A stretch of DNA of 64,000 bases from contig CAWAIS010000002.1 in assembly GCA_963782255.1 (NCBI GenBank), forward strand, positions 992,001-1,056,000. Reading direction: 5' to 3'. A program made the translations under genes and the position numbers. Shown in pieces: positions 25,116 through 33,209 of this stretch. Each line of letters starts with the position of its first letter. The stretch's first letter is position 1. The DNA comes from Roseiarcus sp963782255 (GTDB taxonomy: Bacteria > Pseudomonadota > Alphaproteobacteria > Rhizobiales > Beijerinckiaceae). The notes under the pieces are model-generated. The model had not been told where the DNA came from, searched no databases, and was given only the letters and a program-made list of their open reading frames with translations.

Positions 25116-26783
25116 ATGACAGAGGGATGGCGGAAAAAGGGAAGGCTCGCCTTGCAGGCGCTCACGCTCGCATTCACGCCGCGGTTCATCGTCCTGACCC
25201 TCGCGGTCCTCATGACGCTCGTCTTCCTCGTCCTGATCGCGAGCGGCGAGGCGCCGCGCCTGAACGGGCTCTTCGCCGTCGGGGCGGTCCTGTTCGGCGC
25301 GCTGACGGCTCTCGGCGTGCGCGACCTCAACCAGACCCGCCACGCGGTCCTGCGCAACTATCCGATTTCCGCGCATCTGCGCTTCATCCTCGAGCATATC
25401 CGCCCCGAGATGCGGCAGTATTTCTTCGAGAGCGAGACGGACGGGCTGCCCTTCTCGCGCACCCAGCGCGCGATCGTCTATCAGCGCGCCAAAATGGCCT
25501 TGGACAAGCGCCCGTTCGGCACGGTGCGCGACACCAACGTGCCGGGCTACGAATGGCTGCGCCATTCGATCGCGCCAAAGCCGGTCGCGACGCAGGGCTT
25601 CCGCATCATGATCGGCGGGCCGGACTGCGCCAAACCCTATTCGATGTCGGTCTTCAACATTTCGGCGATGAGCTTCGGCGCGCTCTCGGCCAACGCGATC
25701 CGCGCGCTCAACAAGGGCGCGGCGCTCGGCCGGTTCGCGCACGACACGGGCGAGGGCGGATACAGCCCCTATCACCGCGCGGGCGGCGGCGACATCATCT
25801 GGGAGGTCGGCTCGGGCTATTTCGGCTGCCGCATGGCCGACGGCCGTTTCGATCCAGAAAAATTCAGGGCGGCCGCGGCCAACGCGCAGATCAAGATGAT
25901 CGAGATCAAGCTCAGCCAGGGCGCGAAGCCTGGCCACGGCGGCGTCTTGCCGGGGGCGAAGGTGTCGGCTGAGATCGCGGCGATCCGGGGCGTCGATCAG
26001 GGCAAAGACTGCGTCTCGCCGTCGAGCCACAGCGCGTTCGCCACGCCGAAGGAGATGATGGCATTCATCGCCAAGTTGCGCGCGCTTTCGGGCGGCAAGC
26101 CGGTCGGCTTCAAGCTCTGCGTCGGGCACCCGTGGGAATTTTTGGGCCTCTGCAAGGCGATGGTCGAGACCGGCCTCTATCCCGATTTCATCGTCGTCGA
26201 CGGCATGGAGGGCGGCACCGGCGCGGCGCCGCTCGAATTCGCCGACCATCTCGGCATGCCGATGCGCGAGGGCCTCGTCTTCGTCCGCAACGCGCTGATC
26301 GGCATCGACGCGCGCGATCGCATCCGCATCGGGTGCTCGGGAAAAATCATCAACGGCTTCGACATGGCGCGAGCGATGGCGCTTGGCGCCGACTGGTGCA
26401 ATGCGGGGCGCGGCTTCATGTTTTCGCTTGGCTGCATCCAGTCGATGAGCTGCCATACCGATCGCTGCCCGACCGGCGTCACGACGCAGGACCCAACGCG
26501 GGCCCGCGCGCTCGTGGTCGAGGACAAGACGGAGCGCGTGCGCAATTATCACGCCTCGATGGTGCGCGCCCTCGCCGAACTGATCGCGGCCGCCGGTCTC
26601 GACTACCCGCACGAGCTCAAGCCCGAACATTTCTCGCGCAGGGTCAATGCGCACGAGTCGATGACCTTCGCCGAGCTCTATCCGGCGCTGAAGCGGGGCG
26701 AGCTCATCACCGGCTCGCACGACGAACGCTGGCGCAAGATGTGGGAGGCGGCGCGGGCGGATTCGTTCGCGCCGGCGGCTTGA
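25116..26783 (+). CDS. FMN-binding glutamate synthase family protein, membrane-anchored
   Basis: A 555-residue protein similar to the central FMN domain of glutamate synthase large subunit, without amidotransferase and C-terminal domains. Two hydrophobic segments near the N-terminus (FIVLTLAVLMTLVFLVLIAS and FAVGAVLFGALTAL) would anchor it. The synthase part shows MSFGALSANAIRALNKGA, TGEGGYSPYH, KPGHGGVLPG, DGMEGGTGAAPLEF and the cysteine cluster SLGCIQSMSCHTDRCPTG for a 3Fe-4S centre. Related genes are widespread, and their reaction is not established. The electron donor or partner subunit is not visible nearby. Confidence 0.88.
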   Translation: MTEGWRKKGRLALQALTLAFTPRFIVLTLAVLMTLVFLVLIASGEAPRLNGLFAVGAVLFGALTALGVRDLNQTRHAVLRNYPISAHLRFILEHIRPEMRQYFFESETDGLPFSRTQRAIVYQRAKMALDKRPFGTVRDTNVPGYEWLRHSIAPKPVATQGFRIMIGGPDCAKPYSMSVFNISAMSFGALSANAIRALNKGAALGRFAHDTGEGGYSPYHRAGGGDIIWEVGSGYFGCRMADGRFDPEKFRAAAANAQIKMIEIKLSQGAKPGHGGVLPGAKVSAEIAAIRGVDQGKDCVSPSSHSAFATPKEMMAFIAKLRALSGGKPVGFKLCVGHPWEFLGLCKAMVETGLYPDFIVVDGMEGGTGAAPLEFADHLGMPMREGLVFVRNALIGIDARDRIRIGCSGKIINGFDMARAMALGADWCNAGRGFMFSLGCIQSMSCHTDRCPTGVTTQDPTRARALVVEDKTERVRNYHASMVRALAELIAAAGLDYPHELKPEHFSRRVNAHESMTFAELYPALKRGELITGSHDERWRKMWEAARADSFAPAA

Positions 26784-26822
26784 GCGGAGCCTCACGCATG
26801 GGCCCGAACATCGGCGCGAGGC

Positions 26823-27335
26823 TTATCGACGGGTGACGCGCCAGCCTCCGGGATCCCGCTCAAGCGTCGTCGTATGCAGTCCGAACGGCTCCGGCGTGAC
26901 GCCGCGGATCCAGAGCTCCAGGCGCTCAGCGTCGATCTCGACGAAGATCGCATTGGCGCGATCCGTCTCGGTGGGGAAGTAGGCGTTGTAGGCGTCCTTC
27001 CAGCGCTGGCGGACCTCGGCAGCGCTGTCGCGAAGCGCGGCCCTGCCGGTCAACGTGACGAAGGCGAGATCGGGGTCGTCTTGAAAGACGATTGTGACCT
27101 CGTTGGCGCGCCGCATCTCGGACACCTTAGCCGAGCGCCCGTCCGTGAGGAACCGGATCTTCCAGACGTCCTCGCCGGGGTCGCGCATGATCCGCCCCAT
27201 CGGCCGGAGGTTGGCGCCGCCGCTGTCGGCCGCGGTCGCGAGCCAGCAATAGCGCACGCCTTCGATTGTCCTCAGCGCCCCCGCCAGGAGCCGGCTCACT
27301 TCGTCGCCGCCGCGCTCGTCTTGGACTTCTGACAT
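26823..27335 (-). CDS. Pyridoxamine 5'-phosphate oxidase-fold protein (general stress protein 26-like)
   Basis: A 170-residue split-barrel flavin-binding family protein. Family blocks: YCWLATAADSGGANLRPMGR, KIRFLTDGRSAKVSEMRRAN, VTIVFQDDPDLAFVTLTGRA and RWKDAYNAYFPTE. Members bind FMN or related cofactors and often lack oxidase activity. I start at ATG 27335; the frame also opens at GTG 27359. It is divergent from the TetR gene at 27420 and shares its 84-base regulatory gap with a perfect palindrome, so the TetR protein may control it. Confidence 0.85.
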   Translation of the reverse strand: MSEVQDERGGDEVSRLLAGALRTIEGVRYCWLATAADSGGANLRPMGRIMRDPGEDVWKIRFLTDGRSAKVSEMRRANEVTIVFQDDPDLAFVTLTGRAALRDSAAEVRQRWKDAYNAYFPTETDRANAIFVEIDAERLELWIRGVTPEPFGLHTTTLERDPGGWRVTRR

Positions 27336-27394
27336 CGGCGAACTCTCCGTTCGCCCCACAGCCGATCAAGCGGTACCACATCTTGACCCACGCG

Positions 27395-27414
27395 TCTAGA
27401 CCAAATAGTCTAGA
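27395..27414. promoter_or_regulatory. Palindromic operator, probably for the TetR regulator
   Basis: TCTAGAC - CAAATA - GTCTAGA, a perfect 7-bp inverted repeat with 6-base spacer, six bases before the TetR start codon and 60 bases before the divergent gene. The shape and position fit an autoregulatory TetR-family operator. Confidence 0.7.
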
Positions 27415-27419
27415 AAATT

Positions 27420-28028
27420 ATGGGGCGAGCGCAGTTCGATCATGCCGGCTTCCTGACCGCGGCGCGCGAGCTCATCGCCGAGCGCGGGCCCGGCGCCGTG
27501 ACCGTCGACGCCATCGCCGAGCGGCTGAACGCGCCCAAGGGATCGTTCTACTACCGCTTCGCCTCGCGCGACGCGCTCATCGGCGAACTGTGGCTTGCGA
27601 CCGTGTTCGCCTATCAGGAGGGGTTCGTCGCGGCGATCGAGGCCGGCGAAGGGCTGCGCGCGGCGCTTCACACGCCGGCATGGGCGCGGCGGCGCCTCGA
27701 TGACGCTCGGCTGCTCATGCTCTACAGCCGCCATGATTTCGTACAGGGTGACTGGCCGGCGCCGCTCAAGCGCGGCGTCGCCGATCAGGCGCAGCGCTTC
27801 GAGACATGCTTGCGCACGTTTGCGCGCGAGGCGTTTGGCCGCGCCGGACCGAAAGAGCTGCGTCGCGCCGCATTCGTTCTTGCGGAAGTTCCGATTGCCG
27901 CCGTGAAGCCCCACCTCCAGCGTCGCGAGCGGCCCCCGCCGCTGGTCGACGAGTTGATCGCCATGACGTATCACGCAATTGTCGGCGGCGCGTGCCGCAA
28001 TGCCGACGGAAGCGCTCCGATGCGCTAA
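27420..28028 (+). CDS. TetR/AcrR family transcriptional regulator
   Basis: A 202-residue protein with an N-terminal helix-turn-helix (about 20-50: ERGPGAVTVDAIAERLNAPK, GSFYYRFASRDALIGEL) and a variable ligand-binding domain. The palindrome at 27395-27414 directly before the start suggests autorepression. The divergent PNPOx-fold gene and the downstream PLP enzyme (49 bases on) are the likely other targets. The ligand is unknown. Confidence 0.9.
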   Translation: MGRAQFDHAGFLTAARELIAERGPGAVTVDAIAERLNAPKGSFYYRFASRDALIGELWLATVFAYQEGFVAAIEAGEGLRAALHTPAWARRRLDDARLLMLYSRHDFVQGDWPAPLKRGVADQAQRFETCLRTFAREAFGRAGPKELRRAAFVLAEVPIAAVKPHLQRRERPPPLVDELIAMTYHAIVGGACRNADGSAPMR

Positions 28029-28077
28029 AAGGTCCCGGGCTGTTTTATCGGAGAGCGGCTAAAGGGAGGCGCAACTC

Positions 28078-29358
28078 ATGGCCAACGAACGATGGCGCAA
28101 CAGGCGCCTGGGCAATCGGGAATTGGCGCCGGAAACCCTGATGATGGGCTACGGCTACGATCCGTTCCTGTCCGAGCGGTCGTTGAAGCCGCCGGTCTTT
28201 CAGACGTCGACTTTCGTCTTCCGCACGGCCCAGGACGGCAAGGAATTCTTCGAACTGGCCTACGGCCTGCGCCAGAAGCGGCCGAACGAGGAGCCGGGCC
28301 TCATCTACAGCCGGATCAACAATCCCGATCTCGAAATGCTCGAGGACCGGCTGGCGATCTGGGACGAAGCGGAGGACAATCTGGCGTTCGCCTCGGGCAT
28401 GGCCGCCATTTCGACAAGCCTATGGGCCTATGCGCGCCCCGGCTCCGTCATCGTTCATTCGGGGCCGGTCTATGGCGGCACGGATTTTCTCTTAAAGAAG
28501 ATCCTGCCGCAATTCGGCGTGACCCCAGTAGGCTTCCCGGCGGAGGGCGGGCGGACGGCGATGGAGGAGGCGGTCGATCGCGCGCGCGAGATCGGTTCGA
28601 TCGCGGCGCTTTATATCGAGACGCCGGCCAATCCGACCAATGGCCTTGTCGACATCGGCCGCGCCAGACAATTGGCCGACGGCCTCAAGGGCGCCGACGG
28701 AAGGCGCCCGGTCATCATCGTCGACAACACGATGCTGGGACCCTTGTTCCAGACGCCGCTGGCGCATGGCGCGGATCTCGTCGTGACCTCGCTCACCAAA
28801 TATGTCGGCGGCCATTCGGACTTGATCGCGGGCGGCTGCTCAGGCGCGGCGGCGACGCTCGACCCGATCCGCGGCATGCGCACGATCCTGGGCACGATGT
28901 GCGATCCCCATACCGGCTGGCTCATCATGCGCTCGCTCGAAACCTTGAAGCTCAGGATGACCGCCTCGGCCGAGGGGGCGCGCAAGGTGGCGGACTTTCT
29001 CTCCGGCCATGCCAAGGTCAACTCGGTCTGGTATTTGGGTTTTCTGCCGGAGGATCATTCCGATTGGCAGGTCTTCGAACGCCAGTGCAAAAGCGCGGGC
29101 TCGACTTTCAGCTTCGAGGTGAAGGGCGGCGAGGCCGAAGCCTTCGCCGTCCTGGACCGGCTGGAAGTGTTCAAGCTCGCAGTCAGTCTGGGCGGAACCG
29201 AGAGCCTGGCCTCGCACCCCGCGTCGATGACCCATTCCGACATTCCGCCCGAGGAGCAGATGCGCCTGGGGATCACGCCGGCCTTGATCCGCCTGTCGGT
29301 CGGCATCGAAAATCCGAACGATCTCATCGCCGACCTCGATCAGGCGATGAGAGGCTGA
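28078..29358 (+). CDS. Cystathionine gamma-synthase family PLP enzyme
   Basis: A 426-residue fold-type I trans-sulfuration enzyme. Visible are YSRINNPDLEMLEDRLA, the PLP-contact FASGMAAISTSLWAYARPGS, VYGGTDFLLKKILPQFGV, the DN pair in VIIVDNTMLGP, and the PLP lysine in VTSLTKYVGGHSDLIAG. The C-terminus has the substrate-site SLGGTESLASHPASMTH. The family covers cystathionine gamma-synthase, gamma- and beta-lyases and methionine gamma-lyase, and sequence alone does not separate them here. GGGAGG lies before ATG 28078, and it appears to be co-transcribed with the TetR gene. Confidence 0.88.
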   Translation: MANERWRNRRLGNRELAPETLMMGYGYDPFLSERSLKPPVFQTSTFVFRTAQDGKEFFELAYGLRQKRPNEEPGLIYSRINNPDLEMLEDRLAIWDEAEDNLAFASGMAAISTSLWAYARPGSVIVHSGPVYGGTDFLLKKILPQFGVTPVGFPAEGGRTAMEEAVDRAREIGSIAALYIETPANPTNGLVDIGRARQLADGLKGADGRRPVIIVDNTMLGPLFQTPLAHGADLVVTSLTKYVGGHSDLIAGGCSGAAATLDPIRGMRTILGTMCDPHTGWLIMRSLETLKLRMTASAEGARKVADFLSGHAKVNSVWYLGFLPEDHSDWQVFERQCKSAGSTFSFEVKGGEAEAFAVLDRLEVFKLAVSLGGTESLASHPASMTHSDIPPEEQMRLGITPALIRLSVGIENPNDLIADLDQAMRG

Positions 29359-30081
29359 CGAAACCGGCGTGTTAGGGTCCGGCGGGGCTCGCTAAGTTAG
29401 GCCCGACGAAGCGGGCCAATCGCAGCGGGCGAGAGTCCGCGCTTGCCGTTGAGAATTTCGACGATCCGGCCGGATTGGCGTCCCGCAACCCGGCGCGTGC
29501 CCGATGTCGTATGCCGTTGAAGAGGCAAGAGAATTTAGGCAGGACCGGAACAAATGCAGAAACGCTTTCTTGCAGAAAGCAGGTCTTTGTGCTAATGTGT
29601 TTTCTGTTCACCGAGCTTTGCGAGCGTGACCCACGACGGAGGCGCCCAGCCCATGCCGGCTTCAAGCTCGAGCATGGGCGACATTCGTAGCCTTCGCGCG
29701 CCATAGATGAAACTCGTCGCCACGCTCGACCGTTATTATGGCCTCGTCGGGCGCTGGCGCTTGGTTCCTTATGGCGTAAGACCGCAAACGTCTTGGTCGC
29801 GCCGCCTCCACCGCTCGCGCTCACCTACGCGCCCGAGCGCGCGCTTAACGTGCTCGCGTTAAAAGTTGCACAATTTGGCGCCCAAGCCGTTGAAATCGCT
29901 CGCGCGCCTGTCGACTTTGCACGCAGCCCGGACGGTGAGGCGGCAGGCGCCGGCCGCAGCGACGCCTGATCGCGACCCGTCACTGCGAATTGAGACCGCC
30001 CGTTGCCCGGTTGCTGTCAAGCAGTCGCCTCTTTATGCTGCTTCGCGCAATTCTCAGATATCGAAAAGGAATAAGCCTCCC
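29359..30081. other. Long intergenic region before the aspartate aminotransferase
   Basis: About 720 bases with no convincing gene. It contains a hairpin GCTTTCT - TGC - AGAAAGC (29564-29580) and a good sigma70-type promoter (see 29570-29598). An open frame in phase with the aminotransferase begins at 29866 but lacks family similarity until 30082. Confidence 0.5.
29570..29598 (+). promoter_or_regulatory. Sigma70-like promoter
   Basis: TTGCAG at 29570-29575 and TAATGT at 29593-29598, 17 bases apart, in a locally AT-richer stretch. It would serve a 480-base leader for the aspartate aminotransferase or a separate small RNA. Confidence 0.45.
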
Positions 30082-31284
30082 ATGGCTTTCATCGCCGACG
30101 CGCTTTCTCGCGTGAAGCCTTCCGCGACCATGACTGTGACGCAGAAGGCGCGCGATCTCAAAGCCGCCGGACGAAAAGTCATCTCGCTCTCTGTCGGCGA
30201 GCCGGACTTCGACACTCCCGACAACATCAAGGAAGCCGCCATTGCGGCGATCAAGCGCGGCGAGACCAAGTATCCGCCGGTGCTCGGCATTCCGCCACTG
30301 CGCGAGGCGATCGCGGCCAAGTTCAAGCGCGAGAACGGACTCGACTACAAGCCCGCCGACACGATTGTCGGCACGGGCGGCAAGCAAATTCTCTACAACG
30401 CCTTCCTCGTTACGATGAACAAGGGCGATGAGGTGATCATCCCGGCGCCTTTCTGGGTAAGCTACCCCGACATGGTTCTGATCAACGGCGGCGAGCCGGT
30501 CATCGTGCCGACCAGGCTCGAGACGGGATACAAGCTCAAGCCGGAGGATCTCGAGCGCGCGATAACACCCCGCACCAAGTGGGTGATCTTGAACTCGCCG
30601 TCCAACCCGACGGGCGCGGCCTATACGCGCGAGGAGCTCAAGGCGCTGACCGGCGTCCTGATGCGCCACCCCCACGTCTGGGTGCTGACCGACGACATGT
30701 ACGAGCATCTCGTCTATGGCGACTTCGTGTTCACGACGCCCGTGCAGGTCGAACCGGGCCTTAAAGCCCGAGTGCTCACCATGAACGGCGTGTCGAAGGC
30801 CTATGCCATGACCGGCTGGCGCATCGGCTACGCCGCTGGTCCCGCGGAGCTCATCAAGGCGATGGACATGGTGCAGGGACAGCAGACCTCGGGCGCCTGC
30901 ACGATCGCGCAATGGGCCTCGGTCGAGGCGCTGAACGGGCCGCAGGACTTCATTCCGGTCCGCCGGAAAGCGTTCGAGGAGCGGCGCGACCTCGTCGTGT
31001 CGATGCTGAACCAGGCCCAGCATCTGAAGTGTCCGAAGCCGGAAGGCGCGTTCTACGTCTATCCGTCGGTCGCCGGCGCGATCGGCAAGACGACGACCTC
31101 GGGCAAGGTGATCGAGACGGACGAGGATTTTGTCTCCGAACTCCTAGAGCAGGAGGGGGTCGCGGCCGTGCAGGGCAGCGCTTTCGGTCTGGGCCCGAAC
31201 TTCCGCGTCTCCTACGCGACGTCGCTGCAGCAGCTCGAAGAAGCCTGCAAGAAGATCCAGAAATTCACGGCGGAGTTGCGCTAA
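30082..31284 (+). CDS. aatA: Pyridoxal-phosphate aspartate aminotransferase
   Basis: A 400-residue class I aminotransferase transferring amino groups between aspartate and 2-oxoglutarate. Blocks: VISLSVGEPDFDTPDNIKEA, GTGGKQILYNAF, NSPSNPTGAAYTREEL (substrate carboxylate/PLP), and the PLP lysine in NGVSKAYAMTGWRIGYAAGP. The Igamma-type length and the NSPSNPTGA form match the aspartate/prephenate aminotransferases of Rhizobiales. ATG 30082 has AAAGGAA upstream; the open frame before it has no family similarity. It is convergent with the exopolysaccharide genes. Confidence 0.92.
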   Translation: MAFIADALSRVKPSATMTVTQKARDLKAAGRKVISLSVGEPDFDTPDNIKEAAIAAIKRGETKYPPVLGIPPLREAIAAKFKRENGLDYKPADTIVGTGGKQILYNAFLVTMNKGDEVIIPAPFWVSYPDMVLINGGEPVIVPTRLETGYKLKPEDLERAITPRTKWVILNSPSNPTGAAYTREELKALTGVLMRHPHVWVLTDDMYEHLVYGDFVFTTPVQVEPGLKARVLTMNGVSKAYAMTGWRIGYAAGPAELIKAMDMVQGQQTSGACTIAQWASVEALNGPQDFIPVRRKAFEERRDLVVSMLNQAQHLKCPKPEGAFYVYPSVAGAIGKTTTSGKVIETDEDFVSELLEQEGVAAVQGSAFGLGPNFRVSYATSLQQLEEACKKIQKFTAELR

Positions 31285-31330
31285 GAGCTGACTCCGGTCC
31301 ACTCCAATAAGGACGGCGATTGTCGGCCGT

Positions 31331-32221
31331 TCAGAAACGGCCGAGCACGGTTCCGGCGATTTCGCACTGGAATCCTTCAAGCGCGTGCGAGACCGTCTGG
31401 ATATCTTTGACTTTGCTGCGATGCCGACGCGCGACCAGAATGGCTGATCCGACGCGGGAGGAGACGACGTAAGCATCCGCGCTTTCCAGAGCCGAGGGAG
31501 TGTCGTAAATCACGACGCCGTAATTGCGCTGGGCGTTCTGAGATAAATTCAGGAATTCCTTTGAGCTCAGGAGTTCCTGCGGATGCGGAGCGGTCGCGCC
31601 TGCGACAAGCAAGGACAGACCCGGCACGATGTCTATGGCGACCGGCGCAGAATTTGCTTCGCCGTGCGTCAATGCCTCGACCAGGCCCTCCGCCTTTGAA
31701 TCGACCCCGAAAAGGGCGCCGAGCCTCGGCTTTCGGAGATTGGCGTCGACGAGAAGCGTCGGCACCGCCATCTGAGCGAACGACAGCGCGAGATTGGCCG
31801 CAAAATACGTCGTTCCAACTCCGGAGCGCGCGCCGATCACCGCAAATGCGTTCTTTCCTTGCGAAAGCGGGCCGGTCGCCAGCGCCGAGCGGACCGATCG
31901 AAATGCCTCCGCCCGCGCGCTGAAAGGCTGAAAGCCGACGACGAGTTCGCCCGAGAAACGCAACTCATCGCCGCCGAAATTTAGTACGGGGTAATTATAT
32001 CGCTTTGAAAGCGCCAGAAACAGGCTGTCCCGCCGCACAAGACCGAGCGTGATCGCGGCCTCACCGAAGGTTAGGCCCTTGCGCCTTTGAAACCCTCGGA
32101 TGGCCTCAACCTGGGCTTCGCTGAGGTTGCCAGCCGCGAGAATCTGCTGTTCGATTGGATCTTTGGGACCTTTGATGGGTAGAACTCCAGAATCTATTTG
32201 GCGACTTGCGTTGATCGTCAT
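31331..32221 (-). CDS. CpsD/EpsG-like exopolysaccharide ATPase with degenerate P-loop
   Basis: A 296-residue protein. Residues about 25-85 (LSEAQVEAIRGFQRRKGLTF, GLVRRDSLFLALSKRYNYPV) resemble the GspE_N/MshEN fold. The rest is the P-loop ATPase domain of BY-type kinases. Walker A reads GARSGVGTTYFAANLAL, with threonine where the lysine should be. Walker A' (LLVDANLRKPRL) and Walker B (GVVIYDTPSA) are kept. There is no C-terminal tyrosine cluster. It is probably an accessory of exopolysaccharide synthesis or export that may not be an active kinase. ATG 32221 has GAGAG upstream; a longer frame to 32350 is possible. The next gene upstream (32377) is the export lipoprotein-type gene. Confidence 0.82.
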   Translation of the reverse strand: MTINASRQIDSGVLPIKGPKDPIEQQILAAGNLSEAQVEAIRGFQRRKGLTFGEAAITLGLVRRDSLFLALSKRYNYPVLNFGGDELRFSGELVVGFQPFSARAEAFRSVRSALATGPLSQGKNAFAVIGARSGVGTTYFAANLALSFAQMAVPTLLVDANLRKPRLGALFGVDSKAEGLVEALTHGEANSAPVAIDIVPGLSLLVAGATAPHPQELLSSKEFLNLSQNAQRNYGVVIYDTPSALESADAYVVSSRVGSAILVARRHRSKVKDIQTVSHALEGFQCEIAGTVLGRF

Positions 32222-32376
32222 CCGTTCAACTCTCGATATGCGGCCGTGATCCCGACCCCGCTGAACGGGTCGAAGATCCGACGCTGCCTCAAATGTTTTC
32301 CCAAACCGTTTCCCGCCGCAGTCCGGCATTTGCCGAACCGCGAGCGCCACGGCCTACCCCCAAGGAAACCTAACTA

Positions 32377-33183
32377 TCAGAATATTCGCTCGTTGACGAC
32401 AATTGTGTCGTTGGGCTGGACCTGGTCGTCCAGCGACGCCGGCATTTCCTCGGTCTGTCCGTCGGCGGACTTGCGTTTGACCCGCAATCGCAACTCGGTG
32501 CCTAATGGAGTGAGGCCACCTGCGATCGAAATTGCCTGTTCGATCGTCAAGGGACGAACCAACGGGAACTCCCCTGTGTGTCCAACATAGCCGTAGACGT
32601 AGTAGAATGGAACGAGGTCAACGAAGATCTCGTCGTTGTTCAGGACGAAAATCCGATCGCCGTTGATCTTGCCCGTAGCGATGTCCCTTCCATTGTACCG
32701 CATCGTCACCGTGCCGTTCCGCCCTTTGCGCCGCAGGATGATTGTTCCCCCTGTTTCCCTCAAGCCTCCGGCCCGCGCCAAGAACTGCGGGAGCGTAGTC
32801 GCCCGGTCGATCGTGTATACGCCGGGCGCTCCAACCTGCCCTTCGATGCTGACCTGAGCGCCGAACGCCGTAACCTCGACCAGCACGTGCGGTTCCGTGA
32901 CGATTTGACGCTCCGCAAGGCGTCTTTCGATGGTGTGAGCCAACTGGTCCTCGGTGTCGCCGGCGGCTCTAATCCGGCCAAGATATGGAAAGTTTATTGT
33001 GCCGTCCGGCTCGACGCGGGTGGTCGTGTCCATGTCCGGCTGATTCACAACCTTGATCGCAATCACGTCCGAGTTAGTCAGAACTCGGCCCGCAGCTTGC
33101 GCGGAGGAACCTGCTCCGCTGCAAATCGCGAAGCTTACGCTCCACGACAAAAAGAGCCCGAGCTTTTGCATAAGTTTCAACAT
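32377..33183 (-). CDS. Polysaccharide export protein (Wza/OPX type)
   Basis: A 268-residue protein with an N-terminal signal peptide (LFLSWSVSFAICSGAGSSAQA). The Poly_export domain has VLTNSDVIAIKVVNQPDMDT and EPDGTINFPYLGRIRAAGDT, followed by SLBB domains (VSIEGQVGAPGVYTIDRATT; YVYGYVGHTGEFPLVRPLTI). OPX proteins form the outer-membrane or periplasmic exit channel for exopolysaccharide. It has no obvious lipobox, so it may be periplasmic. It lies between the beta-barrel gene (33210) and the ATPase gene, in one minus-strand operon. Confidence 0.9.
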   Translation of the reverse strand: MLKLMQKLGLFLSWSVSFAICSGAGSSAQAAGRVLTNSDVIAIKVVNQPDMDTTTRVEPDGTINFPYLGRIRAAGDTEDQLAHTIERRLAERQIVTEPHVLVEVTAFGAQVSIEGQVGAPGVYTIDRATTLPQFLARAGGLRETGGTIILRRKGRNGTVTMRYNGRDIATGKINGDRIFVLNNDEIFVDLVPFYYVYGYVGHTGEFPLVRPLTIEQAISIAGGLTPLGTELRLRVKRKSADGQTEEMPASLDDQVQPNDTIVVNERIF

Positions 33184-33209
33184 TGTTCACGCTCCAGCCT
33201 TGGAATCCT

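Noticed and set aside
24990..26795. Open frame of 601 codons on the minus strand
   Set aside because: Antisense to the glutamate-synthase-like gene; shadow composition.
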